Source: Thalassia testudinum | Taxonomy: Eukaryota; Streptophyta; Magnoliopsida; Alismatales; Hydrocharitaceae | Reading direction: 5' to 3' | DNA length: 64,000 nucleotides | Assembly (NCBI GenBank): GCA_037157565.1 | Contig: JAZHRO010000002.1 | Span: 71,197,001 to 71,261,000 of the forward strand | In this document: positions 11,729 to 23,560 of the stretch, in pieces | How the letters are laid out: the number at the start of each line of letters is the position of its first letter | Numbering within the stretch: the stretch's first letter is position 1 | The notes under the pieces: model-generated | The model's database searches: none | What the model saw: only the letters and a program-made list of their open reading frames with translations | What the model was told of the DNA's origin: nothing | Program-made: the position numbers and the translations under genes

Positions 11729-12202
11729 ATGGAGGGGAAGACATTTTCATTAAGTTGCACTGAAGGACATGACATTTTGAGGCCCCTGTATAATGAAGGT
11801 ACAAATTCTTTATAATGGAAAGTTTGTATGACCTTGTGGTTGAAAGCCTATGACTACTCCATGTAGGACAAGTGTGAGTCCCCATTCAAGCTATCGGAGA
11901 AAATCGTGCAAGGCTACTTTGATAATCAAGTCAAGGAGCTCAACCTAAATGCAAAACTAATGAATGTGTTATATTGCACGTTGAGCCCAGAGGAATTCGA
12001 GAGGATCTCAAAATGCACCACCGCTTATGAAATATGGATGAAGCCGGAGATTAGTCATGACGAGTCGAGCTTAGAGGAAGAAGAAGAAAGCATTAGCTCA
12101 AATGAGGAGACCACGTGTTTCATGGCCATCAAAGATGAAAGCAAGGAGGAAGATAGAAAATCTGAGAGTGATGAAAAGATACCATCTTTTACCACACTGT
12201 AG
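11729..12202 (+). pseudogene. C1 gag remnant (copia UBN2-type), N-terminal half
   Basis: A gag start MEGK at 11729 is followed by degraded residues of the usual N-terminal NGTNY..WK segment, with in-frame stops. From 11906 a 98-codon open stretch reads QVKELNLNAKLMNVLYCTLS then ERISKCTTAYEIW, which is the plant copia gag (UBN2) core. It then jumps into the acidic segment EEEEESISSNEETTCF, so the middle of gag is deleted compared with relatives. The product would be the virus-like-particle structural protein; this copy is dead. Confidence 0.78.
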
Positions 12203-12317
12203 GAAGCCTTTGAAGAATTATTTTTAGATTTCAAAGCCTCTACAACTAAATGCGAGATATGAAAATAAAGTTCTATTAGAAATAATCAAGGGATTAGATT
12301 CTGAAAATAAAATTCAG

Positions 12318-12612
12318 ATGAAGAAAATTAAGGATGTGGAAGTTATTCACTCTTTACTTAGTGTTGAAAATGGTTCTCTGAAAGAAGACATTAATGGATT
12401 CAAAGAGATTATTAAAAAATTAGAATATGGAATGGCCCATCTTATGGAGATGTCAAACCAACTCCTTGATGATCTAGTCAAATTCACCAAAGGGAAGGAA
12501 AATTTGGACAAATTGATTGCCCATCAAAAGTCATCCTCTAGTAAATTTAGACCTGGCTATTATGAGGCTAGTACAAGCCAAAGGGCTAAGAGAGAAACTC
12601 CACCTAGGAGAC
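12318..12612 (+). pseudogene. C1 gag C-terminal coiled-coil remnant
   Basis: An open stretch rich in Lys, Glu, Leu and Ile, with heptad-like spacing (KKIKDVEVIHSLLSVENGSL, EIIKKLEYGMAHLMEMSNQL) and the motif VKFTKGKENLDKLIAHQKSS seen in Sirevirus-type gag tails. The frame seems to run on to 12632, but sequence after 12612 belongs to the solo LTR inserted at the GAGAC site. The natural continuation resumes at 14879. Confidence 0.7.
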
Positions 12613-14873
12613 TGATGCAAAAAGTCGTGTGATTTGTAAAAGTGGATTTTTAATGTCGTTGTAACACACGAATTCGCATACGCTTTTAAATTTGTATCCT
12701 AGGTTGGGGAGTATCTAGGGTCATCCAAGGAGGCAAAAATTGCAATTTAATTCTCTTTCTAAAAATAAATCTCAACTTTCTTTTTGGTGTTTTAAATATA
12801 TATATATATATATATTGTGTTTTGAAATAATACGAGCAAAGTGTGAATTGTGACGAAAAAGTGCTAACACCTAAAATGCTAAGTTGAAACTTAAGAGATT
12901 AAAATGTCCACTACCTAAGCTCACTCTAGGCAAGTGGAGGCCTAGAGTAATTAGGGAGTGGAAGTAGAATAAGTGCTAGAACAACAGTAACAATCGCAAT
13001 AGGAAATTAAAAAGAAGGCAATTTGATTAACTAGAATTTATGTTCTTTTCAAAGACAAGTAGAGGAATGCTTCTACTAGAAATGAAAAAATTTACAAGCA
13101 ATAAAAGAAACACAAATCCTCTTACAAAATTTGGTGAAGAAGGGAGTCTTCTTGCTCCAAGCCTAGCTACTCCTTGACTTGAAAAGAGGGCCTCCTTCTT
13201 CTCCTTCCTTGAGAGCTCCTCCAAGGTGGATGCTACCACCTTCAATGCTCTCCTCCAAGGGGTGGGCATGCACCACCCTCAAATTCTCCTCCAAGGTGGC
13301 GTGGACCACCTTCAAGATCTCCTCCAAAGATCTTCCTTGCCTGGCTCCTCCTTTGGCTGGCGTGGGCTCAAGAGAGAAGGGAAGAGGGGAAGGCACCAAA
13401 GGGATAGAATATCCCCTTAATCTTCTTCTTCTTCTTCTCTCTTGGGTGTGGGCTCTAGGTAGAGTATGAGAGTGAATTTGCTAGCCAAGGATGGTTTGAA
13501 TGGTGGTGGGTAGTGGTCTTTTTATAGGGTAGGATAGGGGGTTAAGGTGACTCTTGAAATGGAGGGCTAAGATGGGAAGATAGAGGTGGTTAGTTGATCC
13601 TAGGGTTAAGGATGGTTGGCGCCACCTAAGGGGTGTAAGGGGGGTAGTTGGGGTTGGTCAAGGGGCACCTAAAAGTGGCGCCAACCATGGAGAGGTGCCA
13701 TGGGTTGGCACCAACTTTGAGGCTTCTAGAAGGTGGGATTATGTGGATGGTGGAGATGAGTTTAAGGGGAGATGTGTGGTGGAGATGAAGGGGGTTTTTG
13801 GAGGGAAAAGTGGCACCAACAAGGGGGTAGTTAGGGTGGTTTTGGCACCACTTTTAGGTGTCTTTTGGAGGTGGTGGGTAGGCTAGGTTGGCACCAAGTA
13901 GGGTTAGCTTATGTGGAGCTTAGGTGGAGCTAGTTGGTGGAGTTGTTAGGTAGGGTTTTTGGGTGGTACAAGCCAAGGAAGCTAGAGCATAGCTAAGCTA
14001 AGCTAAGCTAGCTTAACTAATGGTGGAGTAGAGGAGGAGGTGTTGGAGCTAGGGTTTGGAGGGAGGAGCTAGTTCTGAAGAGTTCGGAGCTGAAGTGGAG
14101 CTGGCAGCTGCTGAAGAGGTCAACATGGGGCTACTCCAGCTAGCTTAGCTTGCTAGTTCTTTGCTAGCTACTAAGCCAAGATCAAGTGAGATAGCTTCTA
14201 TTGAATGGAGCTGAGGTGAGCTAGGTCTGGTGCTCCCGGGGAGGATTTAGCTAGTTGAGACAGCTAAGGTAGCTTAGCTCAATTAGCTTGAGCTAAGCTG
14301 GGTCCCCGGGAGCTGGACTTGAGCTTCCTAAGCTGGGATGAGTTCTTCTTCAGCTGGCTGGAGTTGAGTGGAGCTGGATGTAGCTGGATCTGAGTTGAGG
14401 TGAACTCCAGTCAACTCAGCTAAGCTAGCTAGAGCTCCTTATGGACAAGTGGGAGCTAAAATGAGCTAGACTCAACTAGGTTGAGTTGGATCTGAGCTGA
14501 CTTGAGCTAGGGTGAGCTAAGATGAACTCTCTTAAGCTGCCATTCAGCTGAGATTAGCTGAATGGAGCTGGGATGAGCTAATCCTAGTTCAAGTCAGCTA
14601 GGTTCCAACTGTGGTGAGCTGGATCAAGCTGAGTTCCAGCTAGTCTGAGCTCCTCCTTCACCATTTGCCTTCTTGAGTGCTAGGGTTTTAGGGATCTGTA
14701 TATCTATTCATCCTTAACACTCACAAAAACACATTAAAACAACAAAAGAAAATGCAATGCATGCCTAACCTAGTTAATGCCTAAATGCAGCCCAAAAACC
14801 CATTTGCGGAGTAAAATCCTAAGAGCTAGGTTTGCTTTAATGCATAAGAATGATGATAAACTGGCATTTATCA
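12613..14873 (-). repeat. Solo Athila-like LTR nested in C1
   Basis: Flanked by the perfect 5-bp TSD GAGAC (12608-12612 and 14874-14878). On the minus strand it starts TGATAAATGCCAG and ends ...TTTTTGCATCA, so the ends are TGAT...ATCA as in the other Athila-like LTRs. A TATA box (CTATAAAAAG, minus) is at 13518-13527. Contents are a (TA)n run near 12797-12815, TTC repeats near 13422-13440 and an AGCT-rich U3 at 13980-14660. Length 2261 bp. No internal region or second LTR is seen, so it is a solo LTR. Confidence 0.8.
13980..14660. repeat. AGCT-rich degenerate repeat tract
   Basis: About 680 bp dominated by AGCT tetramers joined by G/T/A-rich linkers (GAGCTGGATG, GAGCTAAGCTGGG), starting with a pure TAAGC run around 13993-14010. 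AGCT is its own reverse complement, so the tract can pair with itself in many registers. It lies in U3 of the solo LTR 12613-14873. Confidence 0.8.
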
Positions 14874-14878
14874 GAGAC

Positions 14879-15544
14879 CCCCTAACAAACTTGGATCCAA
14901 TGTCACTTGGATATCGAAGAAGAAACTCTAATCTTATTTTGCAGGTTTTTAAGGTGCCTTTAATGTGAGCGATTGGACCTATCATTAGATAGAACAAAGA
15001 ACCAAATCACAAGACCTCAAAGAAGGCAAAGAACCTTAAGAAGATATTTTGGAGGAAACAAGAGGACATCATGTAGGCCAATGATTCAAAACTTTGAGAT
15101 GCCTCAATATTATACACCCATTTTTGGGACTGGCAACTATGGACATATTTTGGAACAACCTCAAATGTCATACTATTGGCATTGGTAAATCAGGTAGCCA
15201 TAATTCCCTTTACTTGTACTTTCTTTTTCGATTTTGATGATTCATTTAAGAGTAGAATAAATATAGGGGGAGAATTTAAATTTTGTTAATGTACTATAAT
15301 CCCAATAAAAAGCAAAAGATCACTCTTAACATTAGTTTGTTTAAAGTCGACATAAAATTGTATGTATTTAGGGGGAGCCTAATTTCATTTATTATGTCAT
15401 AAAGGGGGATTCGTTCTTGCTTAGAAGAGCATATGTTAAGGAGGAGCTTAGGATTAAAATTGATTAAAATTGAATCTTTTGATAATGTTAAAAAGGGGGA
15501 GAATTTTTGTGCTCTATTGATTATGATTTTCTCATCATAGAGAT
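14879..15544 (+). other. C1 3' internal region with several polypurine tracts
   Basis: Decayed 3' gag/untranslated sequence resuming after the GAGAC duplication, with stop codons throughout. Between 15264 and 15502 there are at least four purine tracts of the AAGGGGGAGA type (about 15264-15274, 15368-15376, 15402-15409, 15490-15502). Multiple polypurine tracts upstream of the 3' LTR are a reported Sirevirus feature; the tract used for plus-strand priming is uncertain. Confidence 0.65.
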
Positions 15545-16003
15545 TGTTGGTACAAATGCACCTTAATCCTTGATTTTGATAATAAGCAAACACTTTGTAT
15601 TTAACAATTGCATTTGAGTGTTTAGTTCTTAAGTTTAATGCAATTGATTAGAAGTGTTGGAGGAGCTCAAGCTCTTAATCCATGGTGATGGATGAGCTTG
15701 ATTGTGGGCAAAAGCATCAAGGAGCTTTGGAGGAAGAAGGCTTTGAAGTAGGATCTTTGGATACAATGTTTGGAGCTTTGGACTTGAAGACATAGAAGAA
15801 AGAAGAATAGGATAGCTTTTATTTAAGTTACTCAATATAATCTTTTGTTGCTCTTTTATTTTTATAGATTACTTGTAAAGAGGCCCAAAATAGAGTTAAA
15901 GACCATAGTTGGCCGTTAGGTAGCATAAGGAACCAAAGCTAACACTTAAAGAACTCAAATAAACACACTTAACACATAAGCGATGACCAAAAATTATATT
16001 GGT
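15545..16003 (+). repeat. 3' LTR of C1, truncated
   Basis: Starts TGTTGGTACAAATGCACC and follows the 5' LTR for about 460 bp (GGAGGAGCTCAAGCTC, CAAAAATTATATTGGT). It stops abruptly at 16003, where the LTR starting TGATGATAAATGC begins. TTGGT (15999-16003) is the expected left TSD of that insertion; I do not find the right partner. Confidence 0.8.
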
Positions 16004-16428
16004 TGATGATAAATGCATGATTATTAATATTAAAATACCTAGATTATGTTAGTTTCCTATCTATCTTTAGTGTAAATGGTTGCATATTAGGCTTAGAGCA
16101 AGCATTTAGCACAAAATCTAATTTGGTGCTAAATATTGTCTCTTGTATAAATGCATGTTGTAGATAAAATAAAATGAAAGAGCTTAACAAGGAGCAAAGA
16201 CAAGAGCTCAATAAAGAATAAAGATAAGGAGTAAAGAATAAAGTCAAGAGAGGAAGAATGAAGACAATAGAACACTTGGAATTACCCAAATCCTTTCCCA
16301 AAACCTACCTTAATACAACCTATTATCCTAAACCTATGTCCTAAGACCTATTTTTAGAAACTCACCTACGAACCTCCACCTTAGATCTTTAATCCTAATG
16401 CTTAAAACCCTTTGTCAAAAATAGAAAT

Positions 16429-19242
16429 TGTTACAACCCGGTTCCCGAATCCCTACAGGACACGAGACCGAACCAACTCAACTAATCTCAAGACCCAATC
16501 GTCCAACGAGAAAGTAACCAAAAAGTAGGAAAGTAAACCACATTCACTATGCTAAGCAACTAACAGTAAAAAGGTACAGCAGTAAAGAGGTAAAAACTGT
16601 TACAGTACATATCACCACCACAACAGTAGAAAGTAACAAGTACAGGAACATAAAGTACAGAACATAAAGGTACAAGAGTCTACTCACTACTACAAAAGGG
16701 GTATAACAAGGAAACTACAGCTACTGGGCTCTACTGGGCCCAGCACCCTCTGCAGTCGTAGACTCTGGCTACTCAACACCTAGACTTGAAAAGGGTTATG
16801 AGTACACAACGTCAGCGAACGCTAAGTAGAGTGACAACCAACTAACTAAAGCAGTAAAGGTGGACAAGTAACTGTTGTTTTTCAATTACTTTCTTTAACT
16901 ACTTATTCTTTTTCACCACTTGGTTTATTTATAAGGTCTCTTTCTTGATCTCGAATATTCCTCGTGGGAACAATCTTGATTGCAGTCTTTTCTGAAGAGT
17001 AGAAGGCACACGTGGTGCTCTCCTAATCGGGAGAGTCCCCCGTGGTGATCCTACACCTAGTCAACCACCCCAAGGTCACAGACAAACGTAACGGTGACTA
17101 CAGCACGCGCGATAAGCACACGGGTAGCTACCCCGCACTAGCATGCGGTCAGTCGTTTCTATTAGCGGGTGCGCCCAAAGTACAACACGGAACGAGTATA
17201 GGGCCTAGCCCTCTCAGTAATAGGGGTCTAGCCCTTAAGAACCAAACAGGGGTCTCGCCCCTCTACAGTCCGCGTACCCTCACCTGACTACCCTGGTTTG
17301 CCCAGTGGACCTAACAAGTTGGTGTAGGGTGACTAGCTGAGCCCTGGGCCCCGTGGGGTGGCTAGCTCTCTCCCTACACTAGTATCTCTCCTCGGTACCG
17401 TGTACGTGAGGGCTAGAAAGTCGGTACAGAGTGGCCAATTCTAACCCCAGGTCCCAACCCACGGGCAGCTAGCTCCGCTCTGCATTAAACAGGGGGACAG
17501 TCGCTCTCCTTGGTACTCTGTACTCAAGGGCCAGCTCACTTCCCCACTCATATTTCCAGATCCATTCCATTTATTTCTAGGAGCTCTACTCCTAATTCCC
17601 TGTAGGGTTTATGCTCATATTCCTCATGTCAAGCCATACCAGGTTTCATCATTTCTATTTCCATTCTCAGGTTATACATATGTAGCTCGTATTTCTATCA
17701 TTCACATTTCCACATACAGGTTATACACAGGTAGCTCGTATTTCCATCATTCACATTTCCATTCTCAATTTATATACATGCAGCTCGTATTATGTCATTT
17801 AACGTATACAACAGGAAATTTACATGCAGCAGTTAGCTAGCACAAGTACTTCATATTTCACAGGCAGCTGTTATTTATTTATAGGCAATTGTTATCATTC
17901 TATCTACTCATTCAAGACTGCAATTCAATCATCCAACACAGACATTTCAAGTGTTTCTCATCCTAGGATTCATGCCATATCCTAGGTTCTAATCATTTAC
18001 TCCACACATGCATTTAGGTTATAATTAATTTAGGGGGAAGCCACTCTACCAGTAAACCCAAGAGTATTGGGGGCCTGAATGGCAGGCTCATGTGCCTCAG
18101 CAAGCCTCAAACCCGCAATGGAATGAAGTCCTATGACAAGGAACAATCACAAGGAAATTATCAGAACATTATGGAAAGCCTTCTAACAAGTAGAGGAACT
18201 CACAAGGAATACAGTAGTATCTTAATTGCGTAAAACGGAACTCAAATGGACCCTAAACGGGTCAAAAATAGGGTTTCTGTCTCAAATCAGATGTTTGGAA
18301 CAACTTCCAGACGTCTTAAAAGTGTCCAGTATCATACCTACGTCTCTACGCCAATCCTCAGACGTCCAGGAACTCTTCTAGATAGTCTGGACTTAGCTCC
18401 AGACGTCCGACCACCTCTCCGGATGTATGGAAATACTTCCCGTCATCTGGTACGTTGCCTAGATGTCTGGAATGCATGGGAAGGCGTGTCCCATGACTTT
18501 CCGAAGCGAATCCTGCATGCAGACACCGAATCCTCCCGAAAATGGCATGCAAAGTGGTAGCAGCGGAGAGGCCTGCATGGTCGTATCCGCAAAGGGACGT
18601 ACCTTTGCGAGACTCTCACCTCAGACATTTGAAACCACCTCCAAACATTTGCACCATCGTCTGGAGGTCACTCCAGACGTCTGATTTCGGGAAAAATCCA
18701 AAACCAGAACCTGCTTCCGCTGCTCTTGCGCCGCGAGTGGCAGCGCCGCACCCCCTCTCTTGCAGCTCCGGCTATAGTAGTGTCGGGGAGGACCTCCCCG
18801 ACGCACTCCTCTGCCTCACACACGTGCCGCTTCAGCCGTGCGCTCACCGATGAGCTCCCACTCGAGCTCGCGAGCTCATCTCCTCCTCTTCTTCTCACAT
18901 CGCTCCTCCTCTACGCTGCTCTCGTGCCCTTGCTCGCTCTGGGAAAGAAGAGAGGAAGGTGGCTGGTGGCTGAGAAGTGAGGAGAACGAGAGAGGACGAG
19001 GGGTTTTATAAGGTTGGGTTTAGGGTTTGCTTGGAGGCGAGGGAAGAGAGAGAAGGAGGAAAAGCAAGAGGGTACTATTTGCACGTAGCACGCCTGTAGA
19101 CGCGAGCTCGTACCTAAAGATTTTCGATTTCCAGACGTCTGGGAAGGTTTCCAAACGTCTAACCAGACATCTGACCCACAGTCCAAACGTCTGACCCACA
19201 GTCCAGACGTCTTAAAAGGCTCAAACAGCACAAGTCTTAACA
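16429..19242 (-). repeat. Solo LTR F (2.8 kb) nested in LTR D
   Basis: On the minus strand it starts TGTTAAGACTTGTGC and ends ...CGGGTTGTAACA. The 5-bp TSD is GAAAT (16424-16428) / GAAAC (19243-19247), one transition apart. A TATA box (CCTTATAAAA, minus) is at 19004-19013. The GGGTTGTAACA end resembles Tekay/Del chromovirus LTRs, but with no internal region the lineage is open. U3 carries at least ten versions of a CCAGACGTCTGG palindrome (18305-18690, 19130-19215). Short frames inside it are not genes. Confidence 0.78.
18305..19215. repeat. Cluster of AGACGTCT palindromes in solo LTR F
   Basis: Full or one-mismatch copies of (C)CAGACGTCTG(G) at about 18307, 18358, 18400, 18461, 18672, 19131, 19150, 19165, 19185 and 19202. 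The core GACGTC is self-complementary. They all lie upstream of, or flanking, the minus-strand TATA box at 19004-19013, as expected for a repeated U3 control motif. Confidence 0.75.
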
Positions 19243-19888
19243 GAAACCAAAGAACTTATCCATATTTAATGGCCGGCCATATCACCACTTTCAATCACCA
19301 CCATCCAAACCACATCTAGAGGCCCTTATTGAACCTCCGTAGCTGCCCATTAGAAAGCTTCTCCAAGACTCGAAAACCAAAGAACATATCTCTTCCTAAA
19401 GACCTTCAAGGAAAGCCAACCAATCCCCACCCTCCAACCTAGATCTAAGGGCCCTCATCATACCACCTTGGACGTCCACTTTAGCTTCTTCAAGCAACCT
19501 CATGGCCGACCACTCCCCTTGGTTTATCTCCTCCCTTTGATGCCTATCCAAGGGCCTACCTTGATCTTGATTTGTTAGTCTTACTATGGCCCTTGATTTA
19601 AATCCAATGGCCCACATTTAGTTTCCATTTCTATAAATAAACCTAAGCCCCCGCCATTTCAAACATTCCTTACACTCTGTACTTTAGTTTATGTTAGTGC
19701 ACCGCCTAATTAACCTAGTCCTATAATAGTCCACCATAACCCTCTCCTTCTACCTCTCCATCACCTTGATCTTGAATCCTTCTTAATCAAGGTGAGTCCA
19801 TGCCACCTCTGGTGTGGATTCTTCGGGTGCACCTTCCCCTCTGCTTCCTTGTTGACATCTCCATCTTTTGGGCTACTCTTTCGTGGCT

Positions 19889-21525
19889 TGATTGTGCAGC
19901 AATCATAGATCCTAATATACCTGAACTTAGGCATTTTGCATACATACGCATCATACTTTGCATCATAATTGATTTGTTAGTTTTGTAAATAATAATGTCA
20001 TATTATGTTCTAATTGAGAGGCATTAACAATTGCAGGAAATTTGGGGCTGCAGATGACCAATCCAATCATATGAAACTACTCAAAACGATGACGAGAGTC
20101 CAACACCTCTGAGATCTCATTGATCAGACTCCTATAGCATCCTATGGAGTCTGCAAAAGAGCAAGGGCCAAGAGGCAAATAGGTGGAAATCCGGACCTCA
20201 GATGTCAATCCAACTACATTGATGGATTCAGATCAACGATCGTAGTCCAATGGCGCAAAAATTATTTTGATCGAAGACCTACAACACTGTCTTCAAGATG
20301 GACGGCCACTATGGTGTCACGTGGCACCATCACAACCACCCAACAATGTCGCCTAACCTCTGAAGGAAGTGCCCCCGCACATTGTGTTCCATTGAATCAT
20401 CATCCAATGGCCACCATGTGTCCAAGTCGTCGGTCCAGGCGCGCCTCATCAAGGAAGGTCAAGACTCAGTCATTGGATCTCCATCCAACGATTGAGAGTA
20501 GCCGCGCGCGAAAATGGAAGTGAAGTAATCTGCACACCTAGCGTAGCAGTTAGTGCATTGGAGCAGAAGGGCAAGACGAGCGATCGAGGTGCGATTCATG
20601 TGAAATTGAGGCGACAACGTGCGCTGATGAATCTCAAGCATTGAATCAGCATCAAGTGGTGGGGACAAGAACACATGGTGCACTGCTATGCATTGGATGG
20701 CTACGCTCACGTGTGTTTTAAATTCAAAGTGATGAGGGTGAAGTGCTTAAGCCGTCCGACCTTGCGATCGGATGGCTGAGAGGCGATTCGCCCGTGCTTA
20801 TGAGGATTGAGCGCAAATTATGTGCTTGCAGTTGGTGGTGCAGGCGAGTGCGAGTGATAGTCATTAGATGAAGATCCAAGGGTGGGGAGCGCACCACGTG
20901 TCAGCCAGAGAGGCGATCCGAGCGTTAGAGGCATTTTGGAAGGCCTTTTGAAGCACGATATGATCTGTTGATCTCCCGATCGATGGATTTGATCAATCTG
21001 AGGTTGTTGCACAAGTTGGAGGGCTCAAATGCCCATATTGCCCTTCTATGAAGTATAAAAAGGACCCCAGGGTCCCCCATATGAACCAAACTCTCCTTCA
21101 GATCTCTTCTTCGATCTCTCTAGACCTTTAAGCTTCTCCGGCTCTATCCCTTTTCCTCTGAAGCATCCACCAAGCCATCTTAGTGCACCTCTACTGTTCT
21201 CCCCGACCCCTCCAAAAGGCCACCAAGGACCACCCTTGGTGCCCTTATTCTGATAGTTTAGATAGTTATTTTAATTCTAGCATTATATGTTATAGCTATT
21301 TAGTTCTAGTTACAAACTCATGATCAATCAACTACCTGATTCGCTTTATATATATATTGTGATTAGTATTTAGTATTTAGATCCAAATCAGTGTTATAGT
21401 CAAATCATTTTCTACCTCCCTGAGTTCGACCGGGACTCACCTCTCGTTAAATTTTATTTGTTTCGACGTATTTCGCGCTATACTACAACGTAATCATTCT
21501 TTTAACGGGATCTACGCCTCGAACA
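19889..21525 (+). repeat. Solo Athila-like LTR E nested in LTR D
   Basis: Starts TGATTGTGCAGCAATCATAG and ends CGCCTCGAACA; 1637 bp. TSD TGGCT (19884-19888) / TGGTT (21526-21530), one transition apart. A TATA box (TATAAAAAGG) is at 21054-21063. The block ACGATGACGAGAGTCCAACA (20090 region) and the GAGTTCGACCGGGACTCACC segment near the end show kinship with the A and B LTRs. A decayed tRNA-like A-box (TAGCGTAGCAG) is at 20539-20549. Confidence 0.82.
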
Positions 21526-21959
21526 TGGTTGCATTTTCATTTACTTGCTTTGTTTTTATTAAGCATTCCTTTATTTTTCTATGCATTCTTCTAGTGTAAT
21601 TTCAGTAGTTCATCTTGTAATCAACTCTTCGGTGATCATAATAAAAGTTTAGTTTTGATTATTTGTGAAAATGTTTAGTATTTGTTGTTCTTCATTTATT
21701 ATTGTCTCTATCTTCTCACCTCCCTTCTAAATATATAAAAATACAAAAAATTGATATAGATCTAAAAAGAAAAAAATAATAATAATAGGTAATAGACCCG
21801 TATAAATAAGCTAGCCAATTTTACCTCCTCTTGTTTAACCCATACCACTTTCTTGTAGTTTGCTAATTTTTTTTGATAGCTAGAAATCCATGCTACGATG
21901 ATTTCCTTATCTTTTAAAAGCGATTTTTTATGATCTATTATTGTTCCCATCATCATCAT

Positions 21960-22250
21960 TACAGTAGCAACGATGGGAGGATTCCACTTCACCTACTATA
22001 GATTACTCTATCTACAACTTGAAGCAATGTGTCCGCAAACTTGATTTCCTTAAAGCAAGAGGACGACATGCAATAGAAGTACCGATGATCTTGTTGTTGG
22101 CACTAGGAATGTTGATGACCACAAATTGAGAGACTTAGTTAAATACCTTGTCTCCATTAATGAGAGAGATGAGTCAACTAATGAAGCCCATCCGTTGGGT
22201 CTGATGCTCCTCGAATGTGATGATAGAGCAAGAATAGACCTCATGAAATC
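21960..22250 (-). pseudogene. Tat-type aspartic protease remnant
   Basis: On the minus strand about 22110-22030 reads FVVINIPSANNKIIG followed by a decayed segment ending in a LRTHCFKL-like string. This matches the flap and C-terminal region of Tat/Retand-type Ty3 proteases, where VDIPSPYNAILGRP and a YHLKMKFPT-type string follow one another. Many stops; the active-site DSG region is not clearly seen. It probably belongs to the same element as the gag remnant at 22820-23560. Confidence 0.55.
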
Positions 22251-22819
22251 TCTTAGATGCCCCTCCTTCTAGAAGGTGATCCGAAAAGGGTTGTCGATTT
22301 CGCTACCCTCGTTGACCAGAAGGCAAGTGATCCACCTCTCTACCAACATGAGGGTGATGACCATGGGGTCAACGTGGAGGCCTTGAACATGAACTAGGTT
22401 CTTGTCAAGGAAGAACCAAGCCAACCTCTAGTGAGCGTCGGAGTTGCCAGAAACTCCAACCACATAAATGCATGACCTATGGCTACCATTACCAGGATGG
22501 ATGACCTCTCGAGGCTAGGGATCATGGTGACCTCCTCTCCCCATAGGTCAAACCTAGTCCAAGGTAGGCGGTTGGCATGGAATAGGGCTAGGTCAGAATT
22601 TTCCAAAGCCTAGTGTTCTGGCCTCCTTTATTGTATCAATGAAATAGATGATTTAGCTGGTGTTATTTAAATTGCCAATTCCCTTCAAGTAATATGTTGC
22701 CCTAGAGGAAGGTTATGGAGGGTAGTAGGGTCCTTCTGGTTCAGTGTTTGGATGCATTGTTCCCATGGCTTCAAATCCTTGGGTATTGTTGTTATAGCTG
22801 CTAGGTTTGCAGTGGCTTA

Positions 22820-23560
22820 ATGGTGATCTCTCTAGTATAGATGAGCTCGTTGACCCAATATTGCAAGCTACAATACTTAGTAATATCATGCCCCTCCATG
22901 ATGTGGAACTTATAGTACTTGTTGTTCCTCTAAGGGGCCTTCCCCTTATTCTAGGGAACTTACACCTTGGGATTCTTTTTACCCTCAACAGCTAGGACCA
23001 TGGAGTCGATAGTTGGAGGTGTAATGCCAAGGTTCTTACTTGTTTCTTTTTTTTCCCTTAGAAGAGGAAGATGCAATTGCCCCTTCCTAGTGCAGTGCGT
23101 TCGTCTTCTATAGGGCAATGCCCTAAATGGCCTTTAGGGGATGGAGCTCAACTACTTTCTCCTCGCTGATGATGAAGAGTGTAGCCTTCTCCATTAGTTT
23201 GCCCAATGTCTATACATCTTTACGTGCATCTTCTTGAAGAAGTCACCATAGGAGAGCCTCATGATGATCTTATCATGGTGACAAACTTGTTGGGTTAGTG
23301 ACAATTCTTGTGTTAGAAGAATCACTAGAGAAAATGACTCTCTAGGTCATCAAAGGAGTCAATGGACCCCTTCATTAGATTAGAGAACCATTTTCTAGCT
23401 TCTCCTGCTAGTGACGTGGGAAGATTAAGTTGTAAGCATCCTCTGGGCACCTGTCTTCCATCATAAAGTTTAGAAAGTGATCAATGTGGATCTGGGGTTT
23501 GTCGTCCCATCATAGAGCTGAAAGATGGGGTGATAAAAACCATCGAGGTACTCTGTCTTT
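22820..23560 (-). pseudogene. Tat-type gag remnant
   Basis: Minus-strand fragments in shifting frames. HIDHFLNFMM..CPEDAYNLIFPTSLAGEA followed by RKWFSNLMKGSIDSFDDLES (about 23500-23360) is the classic Ty3 Retrotrans_gag core. KYYKFHIMEGHDITKYCSL (about 22920-22860) is a decayed knuckle region of the KYCRFHRDHGHDTEEC type. Stops and frameshifts throughout. Two-part similarity in the right order makes chance unlikely. Its LTRs are not identified. Confidence 0.7.

Larger units (their letters stand above)
8982..16003 (+). mobile_element. Gag-only Ty1/copia element C1 (Sirevirus-like), interrupted and truncated
   Basis: 5' LTR from 8982 (TGTTGGTGCAAATGCACC), tRNA-Met-type primer site at 11676, gag remnants at 11729-12202 and about 12318-12612, several purine tracts at 15264-15502, and a 3' LTR from 15545 that starts with the same 18-base pattern. 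No RT, RNase H or integrase is visible, so it is non-autonomous or deleted. Two solo LTRs are nested in it (10607-11636 and 12613-14873). The 3' LTR stops at 16003, where another LTR begins. Coiled-coil gag, long LTRs and multiple purine tracts are established Sirevirus traits; the assignment rests on these. Confidence 0.8.
16004..21780 (+). repeat. Athila-like LTR D, split by two solo LTRs; right end uncertain
   Basis: Pieces 16004-16428, 19248-19888 and 21531 to about 21780. It starts TGATGATAAATGCATGATT. A TATA box (CTATAAATAA) is at 19631-19640. The pieces are joined by removing two TSD-flanked solo LTRs: ...CAAAAATAGAAA joins CCAAAGAAC, and ...CTTTCGTGGCT joins GCATTTTC. U5 has the CTAAATATATAAAAATACAA tract seen near the end of other Athila-like LTRs. 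The right end and any internal region are lost or unrecognised before the antisense Tat-type remnant. Confidence 0.6.
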
